Shown: piece by piece, positions 9,164 through 18,135 of the stretch | Numbering within the stretch: position 1 is the first letter of the stretch | Layout of the letters: each line of letters opens with the position of its first letter | Assembly (NCBI RefSeq): GCF_013267595.1 | Contig: NZ_CP054011.1 | Coordinates: 186,001-250,000, forward strand | Direction of reading: 5' to 3' | Source: Prevotella melaninogenica | Lineage (GTDB): Bacteria; Bacteroidota; Bacteroidia; Bacteroidales; Bacteroidaceae | Length of the DNA stretch: 64,000 nt | The notes under the pieces: generated by a model | Told to the model about the DNA's origin: nothing | Database searches by the model: none | The model's input: only the letters and a program-made list of their open reading frames with translations | Made by a program: the position numbers and the translations under genes

Positions 9164-9186
9164 CCAATGTTAAGAATTTGTAAGTT

Positions 9187-10035
9187 ATGAAGAAGTCTTT
9201 AATTCTCTCCCTCTCCGCAGCCGTGGTGCTTAGTAGTTGCGATACCTATACAGGGTCAGGTGCTGTAACTGGTGGCTCGTTAGGAAGTATTCTTGGAAGC
9301 GCTATTGGTGGTATTGCTGGTGGAGCGAGAGGTTCAGATATAGGTACGATTGTTGGTATGGCTGGTGGTGCTATCATAGGTGCTTCTACAGGAGCAAAGG
9401 CTGACAGACGTGCGAAAGAGGATGTACACGACCATTATGAGAAGGTGCAACAGCGTAAGGCACGTGAAAGAAGGAATCAATCAGGATACGATAATTATAA
9501 TCAGACAGACGACTATGCACAGCCTAATAGGGTAGATGGAAGCGGCTTTGATAGCACTAACTCTGGCGACGACCGTATTTACGATTTCCAAGGCAGTGAT
9601 TATACAGGCAGTTACAGCGCGGCACAGCCAAATACAAAGGCACCAGCTGAGTCAAGTGTGGATAAGTTGGCAGGTAATTACCAGTATACACCGAACATTG
9701 AGATTATCAACGCTCGTTTTGTTGATGATAACCAAGATGGTATCTTGTCGCGCAATGAGGTAGGTAAGATTATCTTTGAGGTGATGAATCGTGGAAACAA
9801 GGCTATCAGTGATGTACAGCCTTCAGTGTTGGAAACAACCGGTAATGCACACATTTACATCAGTCCATCTATTCACATTGAGAGTATTGCACCCGGTAAG
9901 GGCGTCCGTTACACAGCACTTGTGAAGGCTGATAAGAAATTAAAGAATGGTATGGCACGATTTGCTTTAACTGTTTTGCAGGGTCAGAAGAGTATAAGCA
10001 AAGTGACAGAATTCAATATAAGAACCAGTAAGTAA
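9187..10035 (+). CDS. Glycine-zipper lipoprotein with C-terminal beta domain
   Basis: The N-terminus is a lipoprotein signal ending in the lipobox LSSC (Cys18). Residues about 22-75 are Gly/Ala-rich with GxxxG spacing (glycine zipper, 17-kDa surface antigen or YMGG type), which usually inserts in or packs against membranes. A polar Tyr/Gln/Asp-rich linker (about 76-165) follows. The C-terminal 115 residues contain DDNQDGILSRNE, an EF-hand-like or CARDB-like start to a beta domain. It probably sits in the outer membrane or cell envelope. It has its own promoter and is followed by a terminator-like hairpin, so it is likely monocistronic. Confidence 0.8.
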   Translation: MKKSLILSLSAAVVLSSCDTYTGSGAVTGGSLGSILGSAIGGIAGGARGSDIGTIVGMAGGAIIGASTGAKADRRAKEDVHDHYEKVQQRKARERRNQSGYDNYNQTDDYAQPNRVDGSGFDSTNSGDDRIYDFQGSDYTGSYSAAQPNTKAPAESSVDKLAGNYQYTPNIEIINARFVDDNQDGILSRNEVGKIIFEVMNRGNKAISDVQPSVLETTGNAHIYISPSIHIESIAPGKGVRYTALVKADKKLKNGMARFALTVLQGQKSISKVTEFNIRTSK

Positions 10036-10177
10036 GATTGTTGATAAGCTGATAATATAAAGAGTCAGCAAATCGTCTTACGGTTTGGATTCTAAAAGGA
10101 TAGGATTAAATAGAGATTATAAAGATATTATTGTGTAAGTACTAACTACTGATAACTAAAACTTTAAATGACGGAAT

Positions 10178-10207
10178 GGGGCTGTATCATTAAACTGGTG
10201 CAGCCTC
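10178..10207 (+). terminator. Probable terminator after the glycine-zipper gene
   Basis: GGGGCTG (10178-10184) pairs with CAGCCTC (10201-10207), with one G-T wobble, followed by TATTTCTTTTT. Confidence 0.55.
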
Positions 10208-10242
10208 TATTTCTTTTTAACCCAAATAGTTTATTAGAGGCT

Positions 10243-10738
10243 AAACATATTTCTACAAACAACTTATTCCTATTAGCCTAATTAGGCTATTTGGTTTATT
10301 TGGTCTAATTAGGCTAATAACTTATTTTTCTGTCATAATTTTTCACATCATAATTTTGAATACATGCTCTTTTGGCTTCTAAAAGACGCCTAATTAGCTT
10401 GCAAAAGATGCCCTTTAAGGCTCTTACTAACGCCCTTTTGAAGTCCAATTAAGCACCTTTTATTTTACTACTTTATAACTAATTGATTTCCTGTTGGTTG
10501 CAGATTTGCCTTTTATACGTGTTTTTATCCTTATTTGTAGATGTTTTCTTTGAAATTATGTAATGATTTTTCACATCCTTGTTTACAGATGTTCGAACTC
10601 TAAAAAGAAATGATTTTCAATGAAAGAGGATGATAATAGGATAGAATGTTGACAGTCTTAGCCATGTTTTTGTTTGATGAGTAACTATGGTTCTTACGTT
10701 AAAGCAATACGAAAAGTGTCCACTCATTTAACAGAAGA
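10243..10738 (-). repeat. R1 interspersed repeat, copy 1 (long form)
   Basis: This non-coding segment matches, in reverse orientation, the repeats at about 26430, 41536, 55490 and 62040. Its core (10363-10457 on the minus strand) is a tandem array with a 22-bp step, beginning GGTGCTTAATTGGACTTC. Beside the array lies a stretch of 9-bp repeats built on TTAGCCTAA, shared with the copy at 55.5-57.4 kb. No ORF is conserved. Boundaries are approximate, by eye. Confidence 0.8.
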
Positions 10739-10783
10739 AACTTTTTTTTGTGGCGATATCACGGTATTAACGCCCCTCCCTAT

Positions 10784-10805
10784 GGGGGAGGGGAAGGGGG
10801 AGGGG
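10784..10805 (+). other. Candidate G-quadruplex
   Basis: Four uninterrupted G-runs of 5, 4, 5 and 4 bases (10784-10788, 10790-10793, 10796-10800, 10802-10805) are separated by only 1-2 bases. A C-rich arm just before (GCCCCTCC at about 10771) can instead pair as a hairpin. It lies 25 bases beyond the end of rlpA. Confidence 0.6.
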
Positions 10806-10830
10806 CAGCCTGCTTATGTCTTATTCCTTT

Positions 10831-11625
10831 CTATTCAAAGAGTCCAGTCACACCATCCTTCACACGTTTGAAGAAGTTGGTCCAACTGCTACTTGAATTG
10901 TTCTTTGAAGTAGTAGGTTGTGTGGTTGACTTGTTCTGCTGAGCAGTCTGCTGTCGGTTGGTTGCAGCAGGAGTGGTACGGGCTGTCGCCTGACTCTTAG
11001 TCTTTGTAACCTGCTGGTTAGCTGGAGTAGAAGTTTGTACCTGCTTGCGTGTCTCGCTAATGTTTTCTTTCTCCACCTTGCCTTGCTGAAGATTCTTTTT
11101 TTGATTTAAGTGCGTGTCTACTTTGCGCTCAATCTCTTTAGGTTTATCCTCTTCAACCTTTTCCCATTCAGGGATAAACTCATAGCATACGCCAGCAGTA
11201 CCATATTCAATTTCAGGCATTTCAAGTGTACCATTTGACTCAGAAGGGAATGGTATCTCAGTTTCTTTGCGTACAAGCTCAACCTTCACGTAAGCCACAC
11301 CACTGGCAAGTGTACCTAATTCGCGTGCAGCAGCATAGGATAAGTCAACGACACGTCCACGAACAAATGGACCACGATCCGTTACGCGGACAATGACAGA
11401 CTTACCATTACGAGGATTCGTAATCTTTAGACGTGTACCAAAGGGGAGTGTGCGATGTGCACAAGTAAAAGCATTACGGTCATAACGTTCGCCATTACTC
11501 ATTCGGCGACCGTGTAATCCGTTACTATAATAAGAAGCTTTACCATCTGACTGTGCTTTTATAGTCAGAGTAAAGACGTTGCATAGCGCAAATAACGCTA
11601 TAAGGAGAAGTTTGGTTCTATACAT
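10831..11625 (-). CDS. rlpA: RlpA-like septal ring protein (double-psi beta-barrel)
   Basis: A signal peptide (about residues 1-25, ending KAQ) precedes a double-psi beta-barrel domain at about 27-115. That domain contains the RlpA hallmarks GKASYYSNGLHGRRMSNGE, FGTRLKITN and VRVTDRGPFVRGRVVDLS. RlpA proteins act on peptidoglycan in the envelope, in some species as lytic transglycosylases on naked glycan. The C-terminal half (about 150-264) is Gln/Thr/Lys/Ser-rich low complexity, replacing the SPOR domain of enterobacterial RlpA. It probably forms a single-gene transcript: a hairpin separates it from gdhA upstream. The domain call is firm; enzymatic activity is not shown. Confidence 0.88.
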   Translation of the reverse strand: MYRTKLLLIALFALCNVFTLTIKAQSDGKASYYSNGLHGRRMSNGERYDRNAFTCAHRTLPFGTRLKITNPRNGKSVIVRVTDRGPFVRGRVVDLSYAAARELGTLASGVAYVKVELVRKETEIPFPSESNGTLEMPEIEYGTAGVCYEFIPEWEKVEEDKPKEIERKVDTHLNQKKNLQQGKVEKENISETRKQVQTSTPANQQVTKTKSQATARTTPAATNRQQTAQQNKSTTQPTTSKNNSSSSWTNFFKRVKDGVTGLFE

Positions 11626-11665
11626 ATTAATTTATTAGTATCGCCAGCCTTCTCTCATAGAGTTT

Positions 11666-11702
11666 ATTCCCTCCCTGCTTTGGAGAGCAGGAGAGGGAAT
11701 AG
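11666..11702. terminator. Hairpin between gdhA and rlpA
   Basis: TATTCCCTCCCTGC and its near-complement GCAGGAGAGGGAATA form a stem with a short loop, 15 bases after the gdhA stop on the minus strand. It is a probable terminator for gdhA. Confidence 0.55.
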
Positions 11703-11716
11703 ATAGACTGGTCTAT

Positions 11717-13054
11717 TTATACGACACCCTGGGCAAGCATAGCCTTCGCTACCTTCATGAAGCCCGCAATATTGGCGCCCTTAATATAATCGATGTAACC
11801 ATCAGCCTGCTTGCCATACTTCACGCACTGCTCATGGATAGAGCTCATGATGTAATGGAGCTTCTGATCAACCTCTTCCGGACTCCATGAGAGACGGAGA
11901 GAGTTCTGTGACATTTCGAGACCTGATGTAGCCACACCACCTGCATTAACAGCCTTACCAGGAGCGAAGAGCTGCTTCGCTGCAGTGAACTTATCAGCAG
12001 CCTCTGCTGTACAACCCATATTTGAAACCTCAGCTACGCACAATGGCTTGTAAGCAAGAATCTTGTCGGCATCCTCACCATTAAGCTCGTTCTGAGTAGC
12101 ACATGGCAAATAGATATCTGCCTTCTGCTCCCAAGGCTTACGACCCTTGAAGAACTGTGAACCAGGATATTTCTCTGCATATGGCTCACAAACATCATTA
12201 CCACTGTTACGGAGTTCGAGCATATACTCGATCTTCTCACCGCTAATGCCTTCTGGGTCATAGATATAACCATCAGGACCACTCAATGTGATAACCTTTG
12301 CACCAAGTTCGGTAGCCTTCTTAGCAGCACCCCATGCAACGTTACCAAAACCTGAGATGGCAACAGTCTTACCCTTGATGTCAAGACCATGAGTCTCCAT
12401 CATCTGGTGAACGAAGTAGAGTGCACCATAACCTGTAGCCTCTGGACGGAGGATAGAGCCACCCCATTCTCTGCCCTTACCTGTGAGCATACCCTGGAAC
12501 TGGTGAGTCAGCTTACGATACTGACCAAAGAGGTAACCAATTTCACGACCACCAACACCGATATCGCCTGCAGGAACATCCTCGTCAGGACCGATGTGAC
12601 GATACAACTCGTTCATGAAAGCCTGGCAGAAACGCATGATTTCAGCATCGCTCTTACCACGTGGAGAGAAGTCAGAACCACCCTTACCACCACCCATAGG
12701 CAATGTGGTGAGTGCATTCTTGAATGTCTGTTCGAAACCGAGGAACTTCAAGATACTGAGGTTTACTGATGCGTGGAAACGCAGACCACCCTTGTAAGGG
12801 CCGATAGCACCATTAAACTGCACGCGGTAACCAATGTTTACCTGTACTTTTCCCTGGTCATCAACCCAAGGTACACGGAATGTGATGATGCGCTCAGGCT
12901 CCACAATACGCTCAATAATACTTGCGCGCTCAAACTCTGGGTGCTGATTGTAAACATCCTTTACAGACATGAGTACTTCATGTACAGCCTGTAAATACTC
13001 TGACTCACCTGGATGCTTCTGCTCCAGTGCTTGCATGATTTTTTCGACTTCCAT
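11717..13054 (-). CDS. gdhA: NADP-type glutamate dehydrogenase
   Basis: This 445-residue enzyme has the usual length for hexameric bacterial GDH, interconverting 2-oxoglutarate plus ammonium and glutamate. Visible signatures are GPYKGGLRFH (about 85-94), the catalytic-lysine loop PMGGGKGGSDF (119-129), DVPAGDIGVGGREIG (159-173) and the Rossmann motif SGFGNVAWG (234-242). It is the main ammonium-assimilating enzyme in many Bacteroidota. A promoter lies just upstream at 13114-13144 and a hairpin lies downstream, so it is probably monocistronic. The identification is very secure; NADP preference is inferred from family resemblance. Confidence 0.96.
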   Translation of the reverse strand: MEVEKIMQALEQKHPGESEYLQAVHEVLMSVKDVYNQHPEFERASIIERIVEPERIITFRVPWVDDQGKVQVNIGYRVQFNGAIGPYKGGLRFHASVNLSILKFLGFEQTFKNALTTLPMGGGKGGSDFSPRGKSDAEIMRFCQAFMNELYRHIGPDEDVPAGDIGVGGREIGYLFGQYRKLTHQFQGMLTGKGREWGGSILRPEATGYGALYFVHQMMETHGLDIKGKTVAISGFGNVAWGAAKKATELGAKVITLSGPDGYIYDPEGISGEKIEYMLELRNSGNDVCEPYAEKYPGSQFFKGRKPWEQKADIYLPCATQNELNGEDADKILAYKPLCVAEVSNMGCTAEAADKFTAAKQLFAPGKAVNAGGVATSGLEMSQNSLRLSWSPEEVDQKLHYIMSSIHEQCVKYGKQADGYIDYIKGANIAGFMKVAKAMLAQGVV

Positions 13055-13113
13055 AGTAAATTGACTTTTATTTGTTTATGTTAGATAGTATCATTCAGTT
13101 CAGAATGGTATGG

Positions 13114-13144
13114 CAAATATATCCAAATTCTATCAAAAGTCCAA
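13114..13144 (-). promoter_or_regulatory. gdhA promoter
   Basis: On the minus strand TTG (13142-13144), a 20-bp spacer and TATATTTG (13114-13121) match the Bacteroidota consensus, about 60 bases before the gdhA start codon. Confidence 0.65.
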
Positions 13145-13263
13145 ATGAAAATCAAAAATTTTTCATTTTTTTCTTTCTTTCGGGAAGTTACTTAAGTCGC
13201 AAAAAATGGTAACCAGTATGCAAAGTAATAAAAAATATATTATTTAAGTTGCGAAAAGATAGG

Positions 13264-13290
13264 TTGACTTGTATTTATTTTGTATTTTTG
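13264..13290 (+). promoter_or_regulatory. Promoter of the receiver/PEP-synthase-like gene
   Basis: TTG (13264-13266) and TATTTTTG (13283-13290) lie 22 bases before ATG 13312. The promoter falls after an upstream in-frame ATG at 13249, which argues against that earlier start. Confidence 0.6.
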
Positions 13291-13311
13291 TCCAATATTA
13301 AGTTTTGGATT

Positions 13312-16300
13312 ATGAGTGAGCAAATTCCTGCAGAATGGGGTAATTTTTACCTAAAAGACGTTAGTTTCGTCAATCTGATGATGCGACGAATCTACAATGT
13401 TTTGATTGTAGCTAATCCATACGATGCCTTCATGTTGGAGGATGATGGACGTGTGGAAGAGAAGATCTACAATGAGTATATGGAATTAGGTCTGCGTTAT
13501 CCGCCAACCTTTACGCAGGTTTCAACGATTGAAGAGGCCTCAAAGGTACTCAATACGGTAGATATCGACCTCGTTATCTGTATGCCGGGTAATGCTGATA
13601 ATGATGCTTTTGATGTGGCAAGAGCTGTAAAAGCAGAGTTCCCAGACATCCACTGTGTGGTACTGACTCCCTTCTCTCATGGTATTACAAAACGTATACA
13701 AAACGAAGACCTTAGTATCTTTGATTATGTATTCTGTTGGTTGGGGAATACCAATCTCATACTTTCTATCATTAAGTTGATGGAGGATAAGATGAATATA
13801 GACAATGATATCCATGAGGTTGGTGTACAGATGATATTGCTGGTAGAAGACTCTATCCGTTTCTATTCATCTATTCTACCTAACTTATATAGCTATATTC
13901 TTACGCAGAGTCAGAACTTTGCCACTGAAGCCTTGACCCGACACGATGCCTCTTTGCGTCAGCGTGGACGTCCAAAGGTAGTCTTAGCGCGCACTTACGA
14001 GGAAGCATGGGATATCTATCAACGTTATAAGGATAACTGTTTGGGTGTTATCTCTGATGTAAGATTCCCTATTAATAATGTAGAAGATAAGGGTTCTTCT
14101 GCGACAGAAGGGAACATTCCTGTAGCGGAGAAAGACCCAGAAGCAGGCTTAAAACTACTTCGTGCCATAAGGAAAGAAGATGAATACCTCCCTTTGATTA
14201 TAGAAAGTTCGGAGAGTGAGAACCGTGAAAAGGCTGAGGCAGAAGGCTTTCACTTTGTAGATAAGAACTCAAAGAAGATGAGTGTAGACCTTCGCCATCT
14301 ATTAGAGGAACACATGGGTTTTGGCGATTTCATCTTCCGTAATCCAGAAACACGTGAGGAGGTGATGCGCATTCGAAGCTTGAAAGAGTTGCAGGATAAC
14401 ATCTTTAAGATTCCACGTGACTCTATGCTCTATCATATCTCTCGTAATCACATGAGTCGTTGGCTCTCTGCACGTGCCATTTTCCCAGTTTCTTCCTTCC
14501 TGAAAGGTATTACATGGCATAAACTACAGGATGTAGATATGCACCGACAGATTATCTTTGATGCCATTGTTGCCTATCGGAGGATGCGCAATGTGGGTGT
14601 TGTAGCCCTATTTGATAGGCGAAAATTCGACCGATATGCCCATTTTGCTCGTATTGGAGACGGCTCGTTAGGAGGTAAGGGACGTGGTTTGGCTTTCCTT
14701 GATAACGTTATTAAACTCCGACCAGACTTCAATCGCTTCCCCAATGCAAAGGTACAGATACCGAAGACAGTCGTTCTTTGTACGGATGTCTTCGATAGCT
14801 TTATGGAACAAAACAATCTTTACCAGATTGCTTTGAGTGATGCAAGCGATGAAGAGATACTCCAAGCCTTCCTTCGTGCCCAATTGCCCGATGAATTCAT
14901 AGGCGACTTCTTTACCTTCTTTGAGGCTACTCGCTCACCAATAGCCGTCCGTTCCAGTTCGTTGTTGGAAGATAGTCACTACCAACCGTTCGCAGGTATC
15001 TATTCTACCTATATGATTCCTTATCTTGAGGATAAGTATGAAATGCTCCGAATGTTGGCTTGTGCGATTAAGGCTGTCTATGCCTCGGTTTATTATCGTG
15101 ACTCCAAAGCCTATATGACAGCCACAAGTAATGTCATTGATCAGGAGAAGATGGCAGTTATTTTACAGCAGGTTGTCGGTAAGGAGTATGGAGATCATTT
15201 CTATCCGAACATCTCTGGCGTTCTTCGCTCTCTCAACTATTATCCGATAGGAGAAGAGAAAGCAGAGGAAGGTATTGCCTCTTTGGCATTGGGTTTAGGT
15301 AAGTATATTGTCGATGGTGGGCAGACGCTGCGCGTTTGTCCGTTCCATCCGCATCAAGTCTTGCAGATGAGCGAAATGGAAATAGCCTTGCGCGAAACCC
15401 AAACTCAGTTCTATGCGCTCGACATGAAGCATATCAGTGAGGACTTTAAGGTAGATGACGGCTTTAATATCCTCAAACTGCGTGTGAAAGATGCAGAGAC
15501 AGATGGTAGTCTACAATATATCACTTCCACTTATTCTCCCGAAGACCATGCTATTTATGATGGACTCTATGAGGGAGGAAGAAAGATTATTTCTTTCTGT
15601 GGTGTCCTCCAGCAGAACGTCTTTCCACTACCAGAGTTGTTACAAATGGCAATGACATACGGTGCTGAGGCTATGCGTCGCCCTGTGGAGATAGAGTTCG
15701 CTGTTAATCTGAATGATGACCGAACGGGTGACTTATACCTCCTGCAGATTCGTCCAATCGTTGATTCTAAGCAGATGTTAGAAGAAGACCTTACTGCAAT
15801 ACATGACAAAGAATGTCTCTTGCGGAGTCATAACTCGTTGGGGCATGGCGTTTCAGACGATGTACAAGATGTTGTATATGTAAAGACCGACAGTTCTTTT
15901 ACAGCATCTAACAACCCAACTATTGCTGATGAGATAGAACGGATAAATCGTAAGTTCCTTGATACTGACAAGAACTATGTGCTCATTGGTCCTGGTCGTT
16001 GGGGTTCAAGCGACCCTTGGTTGGGTATTCCTGTGAAGTGGTCACATATCTCGGCAGCCCGTGTCATCGTTGAGGAGGGACTGGAACACTATCGTGTAGA
16101 CCCAAGTCAGGGAACACATTTCTTCCAAAATCTCACCTCTTTCGGTGTAGGCTATTTCACAATTAATCCTTATAAGGAAGATGGATTCTATCAGCGCAGT
16201 GTACTTGATGCCCTTCCAGCTGTGGAAGAAACTCAGTGGGTACGCCATGTTCGTTTCCCAAATCCATTAAAGATAATGATGGATGGTAAGAAACAAGAAG

Positions 16301-16335
16301 CTCTTATCATGCTTCCTCAAGAGGAAAAGGAGTAG
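13312..16335 (+). CDS. Receiver-like / PEP-pyruvate-binding (PPDK N-domain) fusion protein
   Basis: Start 13312 (MSEQIPAEWG) is chosen because a promoter lies between it and the upstream in-frame ATG, giving 1007 residues. Residues about 25-125 resemble a response-regulator receiver but have no clear acceptor Asp (DLVICMPG). A second receiver-like part follows (ILLVEDS, then GVISDVRFP with a possible acceptor Asp, about 180-350). From about 445 to 860 is the ATP-grasp-like nucleotide-binding domain of PEP synthase/PPDK (GDGSLGGKGRGLAFL; SPIAVRSSSLLEDS). The phosphohistidine and PEP-binding domains of the full enzymes are not evident. It is therefore unlikely to be a complete PEP synthase; a signalling or phosphotransfer role is inferred. 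Confidence 0.85.
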   Translation: MSEQIPAEWGNFYLKDVSFVNLMMRRIYNVLIVANPYDAFMLEDDGRVEEKIYNEYMELGLRYPPTFTQVSTIEEASKVLNTVDIDLVICMPGNADNDAFDVARAVKAEFPDIHCVVLTPFSHGITKRIQNEDLSIFDYVFCWLGNTNLILSIIKLMEDKMNIDNDIHEVGVQMILLVEDSIRFYSSILPNLYSYILTQSQNFATEALTRHDASLRQRGRPKVVLARTYEEAWDIYQRYKDNCLGVISDVRFPINNVEDKGSSATEGNIPVAEKDPEAGLKLLRAIRKEDEYLPLIIESSESENREKAEAEGFHFVDKNSKKMSVDLRHLLEEHMGFGDFIFRNPETREEVMRIRSLKELQDNIFKIPRDSMLYHISRNHMSRWLSARAIFPVSSFLKGITWHKLQDVDMHRQIIFDAIVAYRRMRNVGVVALFDRRKFDRYAHFARIGDGSLGGKGRGLAFLDNVIKLRPDFNRFPNAKVQIPKTVVLCTDVFDSFMEQNNLYQIALSDASDEEILQAFLRAQLPDEFIGDFFTFFEATRSPIAVRSSSLLEDSHYQPFAGIYSTYMIPYLEDKYEMLRMLACAIKAVYASVYYRDSKAYMTATSNVIDQEKMAVILQQVVGKEYGDHFYPNISGVLRSLNYYPIGEEKAEEGIASLALGLGKYIVDGGQTLRVCPFHPHQVLQMSEMEIALRETQTQFYALDMKHISEDFKVDDGFNILKLRVKDAETDGSLQYITSTYSPEDHAIYDGLYEGGRKIISFCGVLQQNVFPLPELLQMAMTYGAEAMRRPVEIEFAVNLNDDRTGDLYLLQIRPIVDSKQMLEEDLTAIHDKECLLRSHNSLGHGVSDDVQDVVYVKTDSSFTASNNPTIADEIERINRKFLDTDKNYVLIGPGRWGSSDPWLGIPVKWSHISAARVIVEEGLEHYRVDPSQGTHFFQNLTSFGVGYFTINPYKEDGFYQRSVLDALPAVEETQWVRHVRFPNPLKIMMDGKKQEALIMLPQEEKE

Positions 16336-16371
16336 ACATCCTCTCTAAAAAAGGGTATGATTCTATAAAAG

Positions 16372-16414
16372 TAAAGCCGTCATCTACGGCAATAGACTGT
16401 GGATGATGGCTTTA
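16372..16414 (+). terminator. Terminator after the PEP-synthase-like gene
   Basis: AAAGCCGTCATCTAC pairs with GTGGATGATGGCTTT (13 of 15 positions), followed by TTTATTGTT, 36 bases after the stop codon. Confidence 0.65.
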
Positions 16415-16496
16415 TTGTTAGTGTGATGAAAGAGACAGCAAGGATCTTTTCCACTCTCTTGGTTCTCCTATATTGATTTTATCTTTTGTTTCTTCT

Positions 16497-16587
16497 CAAA
16501 TTATTTTCATGAAAAGAAATATTTATTGTCGTGAAGAAAAATATTTTCTTTCATGAAAATAATTCTTTTTTATCATGAAAAGAACTC
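16497..16587. repeat. R2 array, copy 1: four TTTCATGAAA-like palindromes at 22-bp steps
   Basis: Palindrome centres (the C of CATG or CGTG) lie at 16508, 16530, 16552 and 16574, exactly 22 bp apart. The sites are TTTTCATGAAAA, GTCGTGAA, TTTCATGAAA and ATCATGAAAA, separated by AT-rich spacers. The same arrangement recurs at 49440-49530. It lies between convergent genes. Confidence 0.8.
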
Positions 16588-16623
16588 AGAACTGTTTGTA
16601 TTTGGAGTTAAGACGGAGCACAT

Positions 16624-18135
16624 TTAACGAAGCTTCTGCTTGCCAGTTGAGAGCATTTCAATGGTTTTGAAGCGGATGCTATGCGGCATTTCTGCGCGTG
16701 ACAGTTGTGGGCGGAGCCAGTTGAGGAGTGTAGCCTCTGTTAGTGTTGCCTTTGGTGTACATTCTATTTCCGTGTGAATGACATTGCCAAAGTTAGGGTC
16801 GGGAACGGTAAAGGCACGTGCAGCAATAATCATAGGGTGGGAGAGAAGTACCTGCTCAATGTGTTCGGGCTGAACGTTCTCACCTCCACAGACCACCATT
16901 CGGTCGGCTCTCCCATGATGAAAGAAGTAACCTTCGTTATTCTGTGATACTAAATCGCCTGTGTTTTGCCATTGATTTCGCAGTCCTCGCATTGCCCAAC
17001 GAGAACGAACCCAAAGTGTTCCTATCCCTTGACGATTACAGTCTTTTACCTTACAGTCGACTCCTCGAATAGGTTTCCCTAAGGTAGTCTCTTCGAAAGA
17101 AGCTAATTCTTTAGGATTAGCAAGCATAAAGAATCCTGCTTCAGACGTACCATATAGGTTAAAGATTACATCTCCTATTTCTTTATGAGTCGTGTCGATG
17201 AGGCTTTTAGGAAGTTTATCACCACCGCTTATAAGACAACGTAGACTCTTCATCTTCTCCTTTGCATTTTCAATCTGCCAAAAACGTGAGAGCATAGCAG
17301 GAACAATAGGCATGACCTCTATCTGTTCACGCTGAATAATCTCTAAGGTTTTGATAGCATCGAAGCGTTTTTGTAGGCATACCTTCTTACCCATAAGTAA
17401 GGAGATGATAAGCGTTGAAAGTCCAAAACCATGATAGAAGGGCAGTGAAATCAGCACACGCTCATATTGATAGATTCTGATGTCGCGCAGTAAGGCAAAC
17501 AATGGAGGGAGAAAAGAGGTAACAGAGGGACGACGAGCAATGGTCTTGAATTTACCACTTGTTCCTCCAGAGTGAATGACGATTTCTCTCCCTCGCCAGA
17601 TTTTAGGGAGTTTTCTTTTCTTTATTTGAGAATGCTTATCTAAAAGGATGTCATTTATCTTCTCAGTTGTAATAGCCACGCAGGGAAGTTTCGTTGGTAT
17701 CTGTTTGAGGTCTGAGTCGTATATAATAAGGCGGTAATGGTGCTTCTGCAAATCAGCTGTTATCTGTTCTGTTCCCAAATCGGTACTTAATAAGGTAGCG
17801 CGTATGCCTAATCGTGAAAGTGCATGCAGCAGGAGAGTCAAAATAAGACTGTTATGTCCAAGCAAAGCCATACTCATTTTAGGTTGGAGATGATATTCCG
17901 TGTGAAGAATTTCAGCGAGTTGACGCGTACGAACATAGAGTTCTTGATAGCTTAGAGATTGCTTCTCGTCAGTGATAGCACAACGATGCGGATAGAAATG
18001 AGCCGCAAAACGGAGCAACGCCATTAGGCTGATGCCTTCATAAATGAGGCTTTTAGCCCACACAAATATGCCCTTTGGTGAGATTATGTGTAAGCGATAG
18101 AGGATAGAAAGGATAGCTTCATTCTTTCTTCTCAT
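16624..18135 (-). CDS. AMP-binding acyl/aryl-adenylating enzyme (acyl-CoA ligase family)
   Basis: This 503-residue protein has the ANL-superfamily signatures. These are a P-loop variant SGGTSGKFK (about 187-195), SLPFYHGFG (about 226-234), NLYGTSEAG (about 333-341), TGDL, and a C-terminal STGKQKLR holding the A10 lysine. Such enzymes activate a carboxylic acid with ATP and pass it to CoA or a carrier protein. The first 40 residues are an unusual N-terminal extension. It overlaps the stop of the SDR gene by 4 bases, so the pair is translationally coupled. The substrate cannot be read; fatty, aromatic or polyketide-like acids are possible. Not clearly MenE or FadD. Confidence 0.82.
   Translation of the reverse strand: MRRKNEAILSILYRLHIISPKGIFVWAKSLIYEGISLMALLRFAAHFYPHRCAITDEKQSLSYQELYVRTRQLAEILHTEYHLQPKMSMALLGHNSLILTLLLHALSRLGIRATLLSTDLGTEQITADLQKHHYRLIIYDSDLKQIPTKLPCVAITTEKINDILLDKHSQIKKRKLPKIWRGREIVIHSGGTSGKFKTIARRPSVTSFLPPLFALLRDIRIYQYERVLISLPFYHGFGLSTLIISLLMGKKVCLQKRFDAIKTLEIIQREQIEVMPIVPAMLSRFWQIENAKEKMKSLRCLISGGDKLPKSLIDTTHKEIGDVIFNLYGTSEAGFFMLANPKELASFEETTLGKPIRGVDCKVKDCNRQGIGTLWVRSRWAMRGLRNQWQNTGDLVSQNNEGYFFHHGRADRMVVCGGENVQPEHIEQVLLSHPMIIAARAFTVPDPNFGNVIHTEIECTPKATLTEATLLNWLRPQLSRAEMPHSIRFKTIEMLSTGKQKLR

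Noticed and set aside
10363..10457. CRISPR array in the R1 core
   Set aside because: Units diverge from one another but are conserved between copies of the repeat, the opposite of CRISPR repeats and spacers.
12389..12769. 126-codon frame antisense to gdhA
   Set aside because: Shadow of the gdhA codon pattern; the opposite strand encodes an unmistakable glutamate dehydrogenase.
16497..16587. CRISPR array
   Set aside because: Units are palindromes with 22-bp step and no unique spacers of 30 bases; only four units and no cas genes.
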